From the NCBI GenBank assembly GCA_030529655.1, contig JAUMWJ010000013.1, forward strand, positions 1 through 44,614: a stretch of 44,614 nt of DNA, given 5' to 3'. This DNA is from Eubacteriales bacterium. Lineage in GTDB: Bacteria > Bacillota > Clostridia > Oscillospirales > Oscillospiraceae. The notes under the pieces are model-generated. The model saw only the letters and a list, made by a program, of their open reading frames with translations. It had not been told where the DNA came from and searched no databases. Below are positions 8,454-16,561 of this stretch, piece by piece. A program made the position numbers and the translations under genes. Positions within the stretch are counted from its first letter, which is position 1. Each line of letters begins with the position of its first letter.

Positions 8454-9455
8454 ATGAAAAGAAAAGCAATTCTATCATTCTTACTCGCACTTGTCATGGC
8501 AGTTACTTCAGTAATGCCTGCTATGGCGGAAGAAGTCCCTGTCGCTGAATCCGAAGATGGGTATTTGGAAAATCACTATCAGATCGATTTGACAAATCTG
8601 GATATTGATATCGACGACGGCGAATTAGAGGTCGAGGTACAGGACGACCTGTCAAGAAGAGAGGAAATAGAAGCAGAAGAAGATGCTGAAACGCTGGAAT
8701 TCCTTGTTGACAGATACGATGATGATTTGGTAGACTTCATTGAGGAATCCGTGGAGGATGCCGAAGAAAACGACCGTATTCTTGGTGCAATCTGCATGAC
8801 GGAATGCCCCCTTGAGCCGAATGAGGACGGAGATTACGACCGCATTGAGGCGGCTGATGCCAAAGCAGATGATAGTCCTCTAATCAGAGAAGCTGCTGCG
8901 GCCAATAACGCAACGGGGGCAGCTGACCATGGTGGCACAATCAACTTTTCGCTTGTTACATCTGTTAGCAGAGAGTCAAGAAAAAATAGTGCTGGAGAAT
9001 ACTTGTATTACGCAACATCAAAAGGTGTTTGGTCGAACAAAGAATTCGGCACAGGCAAGCGTCCGGCTACAGGGTACGACTATATAATGCAATCTACGCC
9101 TGGTGTCATTTCATCAGAAGGTTTAAATATCACATATTGCAACGGGAAAAAAGTGCGTGCGACAAGCGACTACTATCACTGTGACGGCGGAACTAAATGG
9201 ACGGAATACGCCTTAAAGGATTCTGGCTCGTACTACGGTGGCGAACTTGTGTCATGCGCTCTAATTACAGGGTTTAGAGCAAAGTCAAGCACACAAACCA
9301 GAAAGGTAAATTCTTACTATGTACACACATGGTCATCCATGTCCGTAGCAGTTTCTGTTAACGCAAGCTCGTCCTCCGGAGTTTCGTTAAGTATTGCACC
9401 GTCCAAATCAAGTAAGAGTTGGACAGCGCATGGTTATGTAACATTTAGATTCTAA
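8454..9455 (+). CDS. Secreted protein with acidic N-terminal region, unknown function
   Basis: A 333-residue protein with a signal peptide (MKRKAILSFLLALVMAVTS, cleavage near AMAEE). Residues 30-130 are strongly acidic (DIDIDDGELEVEVQDD, EEIEAEEDAETLEF) and look like a propeptide or charged spacer. Residues 150-333 form a Ser/Tyr/Gly-rich, strand-like domain with a few Cys (NITYCNGKKVR, DYYHCDGG, LVSCALITGF). AAAGGAGA precedes the ATG. The signal peptidase encoded two genes downstream may process it. No family is recognised. Confidence 0.7.
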   Translation: MKRKAILSFLLALVMAVTSVMPAMAEEVPVAESEDGYLENHYQIDLTNLDIDIDDGELEVEVQDDLSRREEIEAEEDAETLEFLVDRYDDDLVDFIEESVEDAEENDRILGAICMTECPLEPNEDGDYDRIEAADAKADDSPLIREAAAANNATGAADHGGTINFSLVTSVSRESRKNSAGEYLYYATSKGVWSNKEFGTGKRPATGYDYIMQSTPGVISSEGLNITYCNGKKVRATSDYYHCDGGTKWTEYALKDSGSYYGGELVSCALITGFRAKSSTQTRKVNSYYVHTWSSMSVAVSVNASSSSGVSLSIAPSKSSKSWTAHGYVTFRF

Positions 9456-9476
9456 TTGTAGACGAGGAGGTTGACA

Positions 9477-9929
9477 ATGAAAGCAAACATGGCAAAGCGC
9501 ACATTACTTAAGGTGCTTGTTGTTCTAATTATAGCAGTACTCGCAGGTGTTTTTTTCTATGCGCGATATCATTATATACACTCTGCAAAGATGGATGACG
9601 ACGATGGATTAAAAACTCTTGTGGCGGAAAGCTTTTCTGCTATCAACCCGGGTAAGGAAATAGTTGAGTACAGAAATATCTATAAATCTATAGCCTACAA
9701 AAGAATTGCAGTGCAGTTTGTTGCTCAAGGCAAGCTCGGCTCGTCGAACGATGACGAAGAGGGGTGGTATTTCTATCTTGTACCAGACAGCTTATTTAAA
9801 AACAGATATCATGTCGGCGGTTACGGCGGCGGCGAATTTTTTAATGAGCTTGTTGCCGACAGCCAAACATACTATGACAGCAAGCAAAAAAAGATATGGA
9901 ATTGGTATCAATTAAAGGTATGCGCCTAG
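9477..9929 (+). CDS. Membrane-anchored protein, probably frameshifted in an A7 run
   Basis: The N-terminus is a signal anchor (LLKVLVVLIIAVLAGVFFYA) followed by an extracytoplasmic domain (AESFSAINPGKEIVEY, GWYFYLVPDSLFKNRYHVGG). The ATG at 9477 has a perfect GAGGAGG 7 nt upstream. The annotated frame ends at TAG 9927, but after CAA AAA AAG (9885-9893) the -1 frame is open to 10063 and continues as plausible protein. The real product is therefore probably about 195 residues. Possible causes are an indel in the A7 tract (9886-9892), phase variation, or programmed -1 slippage, because A AAA AAG is in the correct register. Confidence 0.7.
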   Translation: MKANMAKRTLLKVLVVLIIAVLAGVFFYARYHYIHSAKMDDDDGLKTLVAESFSAINPGKEIVEYRNIYKSIAYKRIAVQFVAQGKLGSSNDDEEGWYFYLVPDSLFKNRYHVGGYGGGEFFNELVADSQTYYDSKQKKIWNWYQLKVCA

Positions 9930-10063
9930 AGAATATCGGTGCCAAATTTACGATCCCAGAACTGGACTATTCCGGTACGATTACCGATGAAGATTATTTT
10001 GACATAATCATTATCGAAGATTCCAACTTGGCTCGCTCCTTTGACATTCAGTTTGAGAAATAA
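9893..10063 (+). pseudogene. Out-of-frame C-terminal extension of the preceding gene
   Basis: In the -1 frame after the A7 run the sequence reads DMELVSIKGMRLENIGAKF, then TIPELDYSGTITDEDYFDI, and ends NLARSFDIQFEK before TAA at 10061. It also contains an internal ATG at 9920 that would give a 47-residue ORF overlapping the upstream stop by 10 nt, but without a good ribosome site. The composition matches the preceding extracytoplasmic domain, so I favour one interrupted gene over two. The next ATG (10065) follows its stop by one base. Confidence 0.55.
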
Positions 10064-10064
10064 T

Positions 10065-10484
10065 ATGGTAGCAACTAATACAAAGCAAAAGCATCGCAAC
10101 AGAATACTGACGAAAATTATCATCATTATTTCTGCGATATTACTTGCTTCATTCGCTGTATTTGTGTCGGTGTTTGATGTATATTCGGTAAAAGGTACAT
10201 CGATGGAACCGACTATTATGGACGGCGAATATGTCATTGTAAAGCCTAATGCGAAACCGAACGACAACGACATTGTGGTGTGCGACACCGCAACAGTGTA
10301 CTTGAAAGATAAGTATATTATCAAACGCTATGATGCCGAAAAATCAACAGTAGGCTTATATGTGGTTGGTGACAATACATCAGACAGCCTTGACAGCCGT
10401 GATTTCGGACAGCTGCCAAAAAAGGATTGTAACGGCGTTGTGGTCGCGATTTTTTCGTGGCAACGCGGAATCATATTCGTGTGA
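10065..10484 (+). CDS. lepB: Signal peptidase I
   Basis: A small (139-residue) type I signal peptidase. One N-terminal transmembrane helix (ILTKIIIIISAILLASFAVF) is followed by the catalytic Ser in GTSMEPTI (Ser about 46), the general-base Lys in KYIIKR (about 87) and box E (VVGDNTSDSLDSRDFG). All catalytic elements are present; the length is at the short end of the family. The ATG at 10065 follows the previous stop with one base between, suggesting coupled translation; an upstream TTG at 10041 is less likely. Placed after a secreted protein in an accessory region, it may be a dedicated processing enzyme rather than the housekeeping copy. Confidence 0.88.
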   Translation: MVATNTKQKHRNRILTKIIIIISAILLASFAVFVSVFDVYSVKGTSMEPTIMDGEYVIVKPNAKPNDNDIVVCDTATVYLKDKYIIKRYDAEKSTVGLYVVGDNTSDSLDSRDFGQLPKKDCNGVVVAIFSWQRGIIFV

Positions 10485-10511
10485 TATCAAGCGGCTGTCT
10501 GTTACATGTAG

Positions 10512-10658
10512 TATTTAAGAACAATCCGATTTCTTGTCAACATCGTCACATATATTGGTGGCGCAGTATTCCTAATCTGCTTCTGGATTTTATCTTATGG
10601 TAAAAGCGGCGCCATAGGAAATATCCTACCCTATTTATATGGAGGTTTGCGGTTGTGA
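10512..10658 (+). pseudogene. Possible remnant of a small membrane-protein gene
   Basis: A frame open for 48 codons, without an ATG, from a TAG to the TGA that overlaps the next gene's GTG. The translation contains a convincing membrane helix (YIGGAVFLICFWILSYG). It may be the tail of a gene that lost its start. Low confidence; otherwise the region 10485-10654 is empty. Confidence 0.2.
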
Positions 10659-12073
10659 TAAAAGATGACCGAATTTATCAGGTTTTACTTAGACATGATT
10701 TTGACTTATTCCGCGGAAACAAAGAAATATCAGAATATCTACGAGAGCACTTAGATAAGTATTATAATGACATTTCAATTGCAGCAAAAACGGATAATTC
10801 ATTTCTTGGGGGAACATTTACCAATCTCATTGAAGGCAAACTAGAAACTTTACGTGATTTTTGCACTACGATTCCTGAAGTATTAACTGCTTATGAAAAT
10901 GGTTATATTAAAGATGCATATGTTAAAAGTGCGAAATTGTTTGATCAAATAAAGCCCTATTTTTTGTTTTGCAATTCATCAAGCAACACTGGTGGTAAAT
11001 ATTATCGGATACGCTCTGGTGATTATCGCATCAAAGAAGTATCCGAAAGTAAGGCAAAAAAAGCAGAACTGTTTCATATTAAAAAACCCTTGCGAAGCCG
11101 CATAGGAGCATATCGATATAGTGTCCCTGGTTATCCCTGCTTATACTTGGCAAGTGATATAGAATTGGCTTGGTTTGAATGTGGTATGCCAAAACAATTC
11201 AGCTATTGCCAAATGAATATTATGCAAGGAGATGCTTCTGCTCTAAAACTGGTTGATATTTCGCACAGGCCAGTTGAATTTCTTTCAGGGTTTACTACTT
11301 ATTTACTTAATGCTCGTCGTCGAGGTAAAAGTGAGGACGAGTTAAGACGAATTTATGATGTGCTAATCAATTATATTCTCACATATCCGCTGGCTTCAGC
11401 TTGCTCTGTTAAGGTCAAAAACAGGAGCGAGCAGTTTGTTGAGGAATATATTTTCCCACAACTTTTTATGAGTTGGATTAGGGAAAGCGAAGATATTGAT
11501 GGGATACAGTACAAATCCTCCCTTTATTCGACCTTGGTTCAAGGAATTGGTGCTGTCAATTTAGCATTACCTGTTAAAACATTTCGAGAAGATGGTCTTG
11601 ATGAAAAGCTGTCGGCTAAAATCGAAGTATCCGATATCGGATTTTTTGATGTAAGTGACCAATTCAAGCAGTATAAATGTGTTCTGCACGAAATAGATGA
11701 ATTTAAGAATAGTCTCCAAACATTTATTGTTGAGTCTCCATATGTTGGGTCCTATGTATTGGAACTAATCGATTTATGCGAATACATAAAGAGGACATAT
11801 AACGCTCTTATTGAAGGGGACTATTCAAACGGTGAGCTTACCTTCACGTCTATTGATCGACTATCCGACTATGCAAATTTGCTATATAAATGCAAAGAAA
11901 TAAAGATCGAGGAATACATTCGAGAATTCTCCTGCGATGAAACACACAAATCTAATTTACCAATCATAGATGAACAATTTGAAAAATTCCATATGCTCAC
12001 CGGCAAAATATTGCGCAAACATGTTGCCTTCGGTTTTAATTTTGAAAACTTAAGCAATTTTGAAACCATATAG
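10655..12073 (+). CDS. RES-domain protein with helical N-terminal region
   Basis: A 472-residue protein. The central region (about 115-310) has RES-domain features: an Arg-rich first strand (KYYRIRSGDYR), a following RSRIGAYRYSVPG, the conserved Glu in LAWFECGMP, and a later Ser-rich stretch (GIQYKSSLYST). RES domains are known as NAD-consuming toxins and also occur in larger proteins with an N-terminal HEPN-like helical domain; residues 1-110 here are helical and would fit. The GTG start at 10655 has GGAGG 9 nt upstream. No antitoxin of the Xre type is adjacent, so it is unlike the classical RES-Xre pair. A role in phage defence or abortive response is inference. Confidence 0.65.
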   Translation: MIKDDRIYQVLLRHDFDLFRGNKEISEYLREHLDKYYNDISIAAKTDNSFLGGTFTNLIEGKLETLRDFCTTIPEVLTAYENGYIKDAYVKSAKLFDQIKPYFLFCNSSSNTGGKYYRIRSGDYRIKEVSESKAKKAELFHIKKPLRSRIGAYRYSVPGYPCLYLASDIELAWFECGMPKQFSYCQMNIMQGDASALKLVDISHRPVEFLSGFTTYLLNARRRGKSEDELRRIYDVLINYILTYPLASACSVKVKNRSEQFVEEYIFPQLFMSWIRESEDIDGIQYKSSLYSTLVQGIGAVNLALPVKTFREDGLDEKLSAKIEVSDIGFFDVSDQFKQYKCVLHEIDEFKNSLQTFIVESPYVGSYVLELIDLCEYIKRTYNALIEGDYSNGELTFTSIDRLSDYANLLYKCKEIKIEEYIREFSCDETHKSNLPIIDEQFEKFHMLTGKILRKHVAFGFNFENLSNFETI

Positions 12074-12243
12074 ATTCACATATTGAATCATTCCGAAGTA
12101 TAGACGAATGAGGTTTAACGATCTCCTCATTTACAGTTTCTTTAATCAATCGTGAAATACTACCAGAGAAGGATTGCGTTACGTCGAATCTATCTCTCAA
12201 GGAACTATTAGTCAATGTATTCAATTCTTTCTTGAAATAGATT
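12036..12243 (-). pseudogene. C-terminal remnant, winged-helix tail of an AlbA_2/RecG-like ATP-binding protein
   Basis: A minus-strand frame reads LIYFKKELNTLTNSSLRDRF, then DVTQSFSGSISRLIKETV and NEEIVKP. This strongly resembles the C-terminal winged helix of the family with an N-terminal AlbA_2 domain and a GHKL-like ATPase (often labelled RecG-like). Only the tail remains: the frame is cut off upstream, exactly where the hairpin at 12244-12286 begins. The 3' end runs convergently into the RES gene. Confidence 0.4.
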
Positions 12244-12286
12244 AACCTCCATAATGGTGCATCTATTCTACACCATTATGGAGGTT
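12244..12286. repeat. Perfect 16-bp inverted repeat with 11-nt loop
   Basis: Arms 12244-12259 (AACCTCCATAATGGTG) and 12271-12286 are exactly complementary. It may serve as a bidirectional terminator between convergent genes, but only three T follow on the plus strand. Its position at the break of the RecG-like remnant suggests it arrived with, or caused, the disruption. The rest of 12287-12365 shows nothing. Confidence 0.55.
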
Positions 12287-12365
12287 TGCATATATTATAG
12301 GATAAATTCTCTGCAGGGGCTTATTGACGCTAAAATTTCAGTTGTTAGTGCTATTCCTCAAAATA

Positions 12366-14039
12366 CTATTTAGTGCCAAGTCGTTGAAGGTAATACGAAC
12401 CAGCTTGTTCCATTTTGTTCTTTTTTATAGTATAGAACAATAATATGCGGTTTAACTCCGCACTATGCTTTCGCTCTATGGCTGTCGTTTCAGTCGAAAC
12501 AGCAGACAAAATCTCTATTAGTTCGCCCCGCTGCTCATATGTAAGTTTGCGATATTCCTCTGTCCAGTGCTGAATTAGGCCGTTCTTCTCAAAATAATCT
12601 CTGTATCGAATATAATCATCAGGCATTGTAAGTATTTCCAAGTATTCGTCAACGTTTCTTCCAAACGCTCTGAAGAAAAAATCATTTTCCTTCGCCACCA
12701 CTCCAGAGGTAACATTCAATATTACATTTATTGACTTAAGGTACTTTTTGTTCCAAAGAGCCCCTATGTAACTGCGGTCAGTATACTCAATTGACGCATA
12801 TTTCATCGGGAATGAAAAAAGGCTCTTTATTTCAGGGTGTTTGTTACAAAAATCGACATTTAGAAATAGTCTATTCCAAAGATCTTTGGGATCATCTTTG
12901 TAATTAAAGAGCAAATAATTAGAAAAATGAAGAATGCCACTATTTACAGCCAAGCTCATTGCAGATAAATATTCTTCTTGGGTATTAATATCATCGAAAG
13001 CAATTCTACAAGGTTTTAGCGCGATTTGAGATAGTAGTTGTGCTTTCCCCAATGTGAACAGGCGAGCGTCAAGCCCTTGGTTGAAATCCACATAGCGCTT
13101 TATTTTGTGGTAGTTATATCTTTCAAAAAAATCAATTAAATACTGATGCTGTTCATGTAATTGAGTCAGAAGTTCGCTATCCTTATTATCTAGAATGAGT
13201 TGCTGAATAGGATTGAGCTTTTCTTTATCTGCATTGCTAATTCGAGTCTCTTTTATGTTTGTTAATACTCGCTTTATTCGCTGAAGTAAGTGGATATATG
13301 ATTTTCCTATTTTCCTACGTTCGTACAAACTACGAATCATAGCAGACATCTCGTTGTTTTTTTTCGTGGAATTGTTTGCCACGCCAAACCCGAGGTTTAC
13401 TAGGATCTGAATGGTTTCAGCCAAATGAGGGGCAAAGAGAATATTATTATCCATAATTAACAAATTCTTTTTCTTGCCGAATCGTGCGTCCACGCGCTCA
13501 ATTTGTTCCTTAACATTTTGACACTCGTAGAATGTCGGCTCTAGTGTTTTTACTGCACAGAAAGAGCATTTCCTGGGGCAACCACGAGAAGTATAAATAA
13601 AATAACTGTCGGCAGCAGGATAATCATATGGAATGTCCCATAGAATATCATAATCAAGTTCGAGTATGTCTATGTTCACATCATCGTTATACCCCAAAGC
13701 ATTTGATGAGGTTAACTGTCCTTTTAAAATGTGAATGCCCGGGATAGCGGCCTCAAATTGATTGGGAATGATTGTGGCAGCAATACCCCCGACAAACACT
13801 TTCTTGATACCTGCAATTGCGATATAGTAACGAATTGTCTCAACACACATATCAAAATCGAATGTAAACAATGTGGTTACAAAAATCCTATCAAAAGACG
13901 CAATATCCGCACTAGGCAGTAAACCTTTGTGAAATTGAACAAAATCCCCTTTGGACTTATAATATGTAGAAATCTTCATAAGTCCAATAGGCGGATATTT
14001 ATTTTTGTAGTTCGGTTCAACGAGTAAAATTCTTTCCAT
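12366..14039 (-). CDS. Radical SAM protein with B12-binding-like N-terminal domain
   Basis: A 557-residue protein. Residues 1-110 look like the Rossmann-type domain that precedes many radical SAM cores (NYKNKYPPIGLMKISTYY, IKKVFVGGIAATI). The radical SAM cluster motif is C154-x3-C158-x2-C161 within SRGCPRKCSFC, with later strands such as LLIMDNNILFAP and YVDFNQGLDARLF. The enzyme should bind a 4Fe-4S cluster and cleave SAM; the substrate is unknown, and I see no specific cobalamin-binding motif such as DxHxxG. GAGGGGGTG precedes the ATG. It is separated from the upstream ATPase gene by a strong terminator and has its own candidate promoter, so it may be a neighbour rather than an obligate partner. 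Confidence 0.85.
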   Translation of the reverse strand: MERILLVEPNYKNKYPPIGLMKISTYYKSKGDFVQFHKGLLPSADIASFDRIFVTTLFTFDFDMCVETIRYYIAIAGIKKVFVGGIAATIIPNQFEAAIPGIHILKGQLTSSNALGYNDDVNIDILELDYDILWDIPYDYPAADSYFIYTSRGCPRKCSFCAVKTLEPTFYECQNVKEQIERVDARFGKKKNLLIMDNNILFAPHLAETIQILVNLGFGVANNSTKKNNEMSAMIRSLYERRKIGKSYIHLLQRIKRVLTNIKETRISNADKEKLNPIQQLILDNKDSELLTQLHEQHQYLIDFFERYNYHKIKRYVDFNQGLDARLFTLGKAQLLSQIALKPCRIAFDDINTQEEYLSAMSLAVNSGILHFSNYLLFNYKDDPKDLWNRLFLNVDFCNKHPEIKSLFSFPMKYASIEYTDRSYIGALWNKKYLKSINVILNVTSGVVAKENDFFFRAFGRNVDEYLEILTMPDDYIRYRDYFEKNGLIQHWTEEYRKLTYEQRGELIEILSAVSTETTAIERKHSAELNRILLFYTIKKNKMEQAGSYYLQRLGTK

Positions 14040-14054
14040 ATTATCACCCCCTCA

Positions 14055-14084
14055 AGTTTACCATGAGCGGAGCCCCCTTGTAAA
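14055..14084 (-). promoter_or_regulatory. Candidate promoter of the radical SAM gene
   Basis: On the minus strand TTTACA (14079-14084), an 18-bp spacer and TAAACT (14055-14060) with TGG before the -10. Transcription would start within about 10 nt of the ATG, leaving an unusually short leader, so this is tentative. Confidence 0.35.
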
Positions 14085-14091
14085 GCCTTAA

Positions 14092-14139
14092 AAGGGTGTG
14101 GAGCCATAAATTGTCAAAAATTTATGGCTCCACACCCTT
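14092..14139 (-). terminator. Intrinsic terminator after the GHKL ATPase gene
   Basis: A perfect 21-bp stem (14092-14112 with 14119-14139) and 6-nt loop, followed on the minus strand by TTTT. It starts 11 nt after the ATPase stop codon, so it should end most transcription of the cyclase-ATPase pair before the radical SAM gene. Confidence 0.75.
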
Positions 14140-14149
14140 AATATAATAA

Positions 14150-15622
14150 TTAATTAGCTTTTAACCAGGTTATAAAATCTTCAAAACAGGTGTCCAAATT
14201 AAAATCCGCAATTTGATCAATATACCTCTTAATACGAGCATTTATTTCTTTAGATATTTTTGATTTGATAATTCGTCTCTTTTCTGCCGGGGATAGATCC
14301 AAAAAATCTTTGGCCGGAACAGTATCTTCTTCAATGGTTATTTCATAACTGGCCAGTTTAAGAAGAGCGTTTTCAGCCTTTTCCCTAAAATCGTTCAAAT
14401 TTTCTGTAGTTGTTTCTTCTTTCTTCTTGGCAGAATAGTAATTAGATAGTGCATATCTCGCTTGATACACATTCTCAACAAATTCGCCAACAAGTTTCAA
14501 AAAATCAAATGAATCCTCATCTGTTACATCAATAAATGTGCGTCTTGCATTCGCAGATATATTCACTTTGTCAACAATGTAAATAACTGCGCCAATACCC
14601 CTAACAGTTTGGATGGTTTCACTTACTGTGTGAGAAATCATTCCAAATTGCTGCAACGCAGGGATCAATTCGGATTCATCGCAGAGAAGAATGTTATCGA
14701 TATACATGCGAATTCCAGAAAAGGAGTTCTTGCTATCAATTGCAATTCCCGAGTTCGAAAATGTATGCACACATACAGCATACTGATCTAAATTGCTTTT
14801 GCATAGATATCCTCTCAGCGATTTGCGCTTAATTGGCCTCCTAATATTGTTGTTATTATAAGAAATATTAAAAGACTTTGCTGGAATAGATGATATATTT
14901 GAAAAGGGCGTTTTAGAACTCAGATCCGAAAACAATTCGTGAACATTATCGTCCTCATTTGGTGTGAGCATTTCCTCCTCAAAAGTGACGGGTAATAACC
15001 ATGATAAACTTTCAAGAAAACCCTTTTCGTTGATTGTAGCATTCAAAACCGGAGATAGTTCATCTAATATAACCAAAAATCCCGTATTGCAGTTTTTAAA
15101 TAGATAATCGTATGGAGACATAATATCCTTAATTTTTGATGCGTCGGAATAATCCTCAAGCACAGAAATTAAATCCATTAATTTTGCAAATTGCAGATTG
15201 TTTATTTCTCCACTCTTCCTAAGGCTAGTGTACTTCTGACAATCAATGGTATAGGTCTGGAAATGGTCCTGTTTATAATCGACAATGTTGACAAAAGTTA
15301 GTTTCTGGCAATAGGACAGTCCAGAAAGTCGGCCTATGCCCTTATATCCAATGCATTTACTCCTAATTTTGGAGGAATCGGCAATGCTCCCCATTGTTGA
15401 TTCAAATGCTTCTGGTGCTATTCCTGTTCCGTTATCTAAAAAATAAAGGGAGTTTTTTTCTTTCCAAATTTTTATTGCCAATTCAGAGGTTGGACTGGTA
15501 CTCTCCGCAATGCGCAAAGAGTCTGCCGAGTTTTGAACATATTCCCTAAATACAACTATAGGCTTGTCATATAAAGACTCTGTAATAATTTCCACAATAC
15601 TTGCTCCAACTCTTTCTTGCAT
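14150..15622 (-). CDS. GHKL (HSP90-like) ATPase domain protein
   Basis: A 490-residue protein with a complete Bergerat ATP-binding fold: N-box REYVQNSADS (Glu27, Asn31), G1 box DNGTGI (Asp63) and G2 box GYKGIGRLSG (about 92-100). The order and spacing match HSP90/MORC-like ATPases rather than histidine kinases, and no kinase H-box or receiver is present. The middle part (VDKVNISANARRTFIDVTDED) resembles the second domain of HSP90-like proteins; the C-terminus is helical and charged. The ATG at 15622 has GGAGGTG upstream, whereas the ATG at 15649 has none. It lies 36 nt after the cyclase-like gene, so the two form a transcription unit. Confidence 0.8.
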   Translation of the reverse strand: MQERVGASIVEIITESLYDKPIVVFREYVQNSADSLRIAESTSPTSELAIKIWKEKNSLYFLDNGTGIAPEAFESTMGSIADSSKIRSKCIGYKGIGRLSGLSYCQKLTFVNIVDYKQDHFQTYTIDCQKYTSLRKSGEINNLQFAKLMDLISVLEDYSDASKIKDIMSPYDYLFKNCNTGFLVILDELSPVLNATINEKGFLESLSWLLPVTFEEEMLTPNEDDNVHELFSDLSSKTPFSNISSIPAKSFNISYNNNNIRRPIKRKSLRGYLCKSNLDQYAVCVHTFSNSGIAIDSKNSFSGIRMYIDNILLCDESELIPALQQFGMISHTVSETIQTVRGIGAVIYIVDKVNISANARRTFIDVTDEDSFDFLKLVGEFVENVYQARYALSNYYSAKKKEETTTENLNDFREKAENALLKLASYEITIEEDTVPAKDFLDLSPAEKRRIIKSKISKEINARIKRYIDQIADFNLDTCFEDFITWLKAN

Positions 15623-15658
15623 AAAATACACCTCCATTATAATCGGCAATGTTGGATA

Positions 15659-16447
15659 TTATTCAAAAATATTACCATGTTCCTTTATTTCTTTTTCTAA
15701 AAATTGATATTTGGGATAATTTCTCTCGTCAAATTCGAAGCGTTTCTTCCCTTTTTTTATGTTTTTCTCAATGTCTTTTTTCTTGAATGTCTGAATCTGA
15801 GAAATGTCAAGATTTGTAATTGATGCCAACTCGCTTAGTTCTATACGTACAAATGGATTTAAGTAAAACCGTCCTGCCTTTTCATCGTATTTTAATGCTT
15901 CATCTATCCCAAGTACATCTACAAGCTCAGAGTATGTCTCCTGATCAAAAGCAATTCGAGGGTATTTTGAGATTTTTTCCTCTAAAAGGTAAGCCTTAAT
16001 AACACAATCTCCGTAGAATTGATGGGGTTCATTAATAAAAAGGCATCCTTTTGCAATACCACCTCGGAAAAACACATTATTGCTCATCGCATATAAGCTG
16101 AAGTGTAGATATATTTTTATAAACTCCGCAAGATAGTCAATACGGTCTGTATAAAAGTATAGGCTGTCCGATGTTTGTCCAGCCTTCGAAAAACCATATT
16201 GAATGAAACTGGCATTGCGCAACAACTGGCTATAATACATAAAAACTTTCTCATAATCTTTTGCAAAGCGTTTTTCAGAATCCTTACTATTATCATCAAA
16301 TGTCTGCTTAAATCCGAGCACATCAATAAATGCAAAGAATACATTTTCGCGCATGGGATAATTTTCAATTGCATCTTGCTTGTTGACATTTTTATTCTTG
16401 ACTGGAGTGCCTGAAGACAAAGTGGGAACGGGATTTTTATAGGCCAT
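15659..16447 (-). CDS. Class III nucleotidyl-cyclase-like protein
   Basis: A 262-residue protein whose motifs follow the class III cyclase fold: a first metal-binding Asp in FFAFIDVLGFKQTF (Asp42), a second in GQTSDSLYFYTD (Asp94) and the strand-turn FFRGGIAKG (Arg128). These correspond to the usual DI(V)GF, (G)D and R-x-GI-x-x-G signatures. Proteins of this type include the cCMP/cUMP-producing cyclases of Pycsar anti-phage systems, but nucleotide specificity cannot be read here and no standard Pycsar effector is adjacent. A minority view is that it is a catalytically dead sensor. The start at 16447 has GAGG 7-10 nt upstream. First gene of the unit with the GHKL ATPase. Confidence 0.6.
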   Translation of the reverse strand: MAYKNPVPTLSSGTPVKNKNVNKQDAIENYPMRENVFFAFIDVLGFKQTFDDNSKDSEKRFAKDYEKVFMYYSQLLRNASFIQYGFSKAGQTSDSLYFYTDRIDYLAEFIKIYLHFSLYAMSNNVFFRGGIAKGCLFINEPHQFYGDCVIKAYLLEEKISKYPRIAFDQETYSELVDVLGIDEALKYDEKAGRFYLNPFVRIELSELASITNLDISQIQTFKKKDIEKNIKKGKKRFEFDERNYPKYQFLEKEIKEHGNIFE

Positions 16448-16532
16448 ATATATCCTCGCTTTCTGTTTTCGCTATGGTCATTGCAAAATGCCCATAGATA
16501 ACACAAACAATCTCAATATATTTTCATTAATA

Positions 16533-16561
16533 AGTATACTCCAATGGGCCTCTGTTTGCAA
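16533..16561 (-). promoter_or_regulatory. Sigma-A promoter of the cyclase/ATPase unit
   Basis: On the minus strand TTGCAA (16556-16561), a 17-bp spacer and TATACT (16533-16538). It predicts a leader of about 80 nt before the ATG at 16447. Confidence 0.65.

Noticed and set aside
9926-10324. A 132-codon minus-strand frame
   Set aside because: It is antisense to the frameshift tail and the signal peptidase, both with better evidence.
12366-16447. Firm assignment of the three genes to Pycsar
   Set aside because: Only the cyclase-like gene fits. No PycTM or PycTIR effector is present and a terminator separates the radical SAM gene, so it is kept as a hypothesis.
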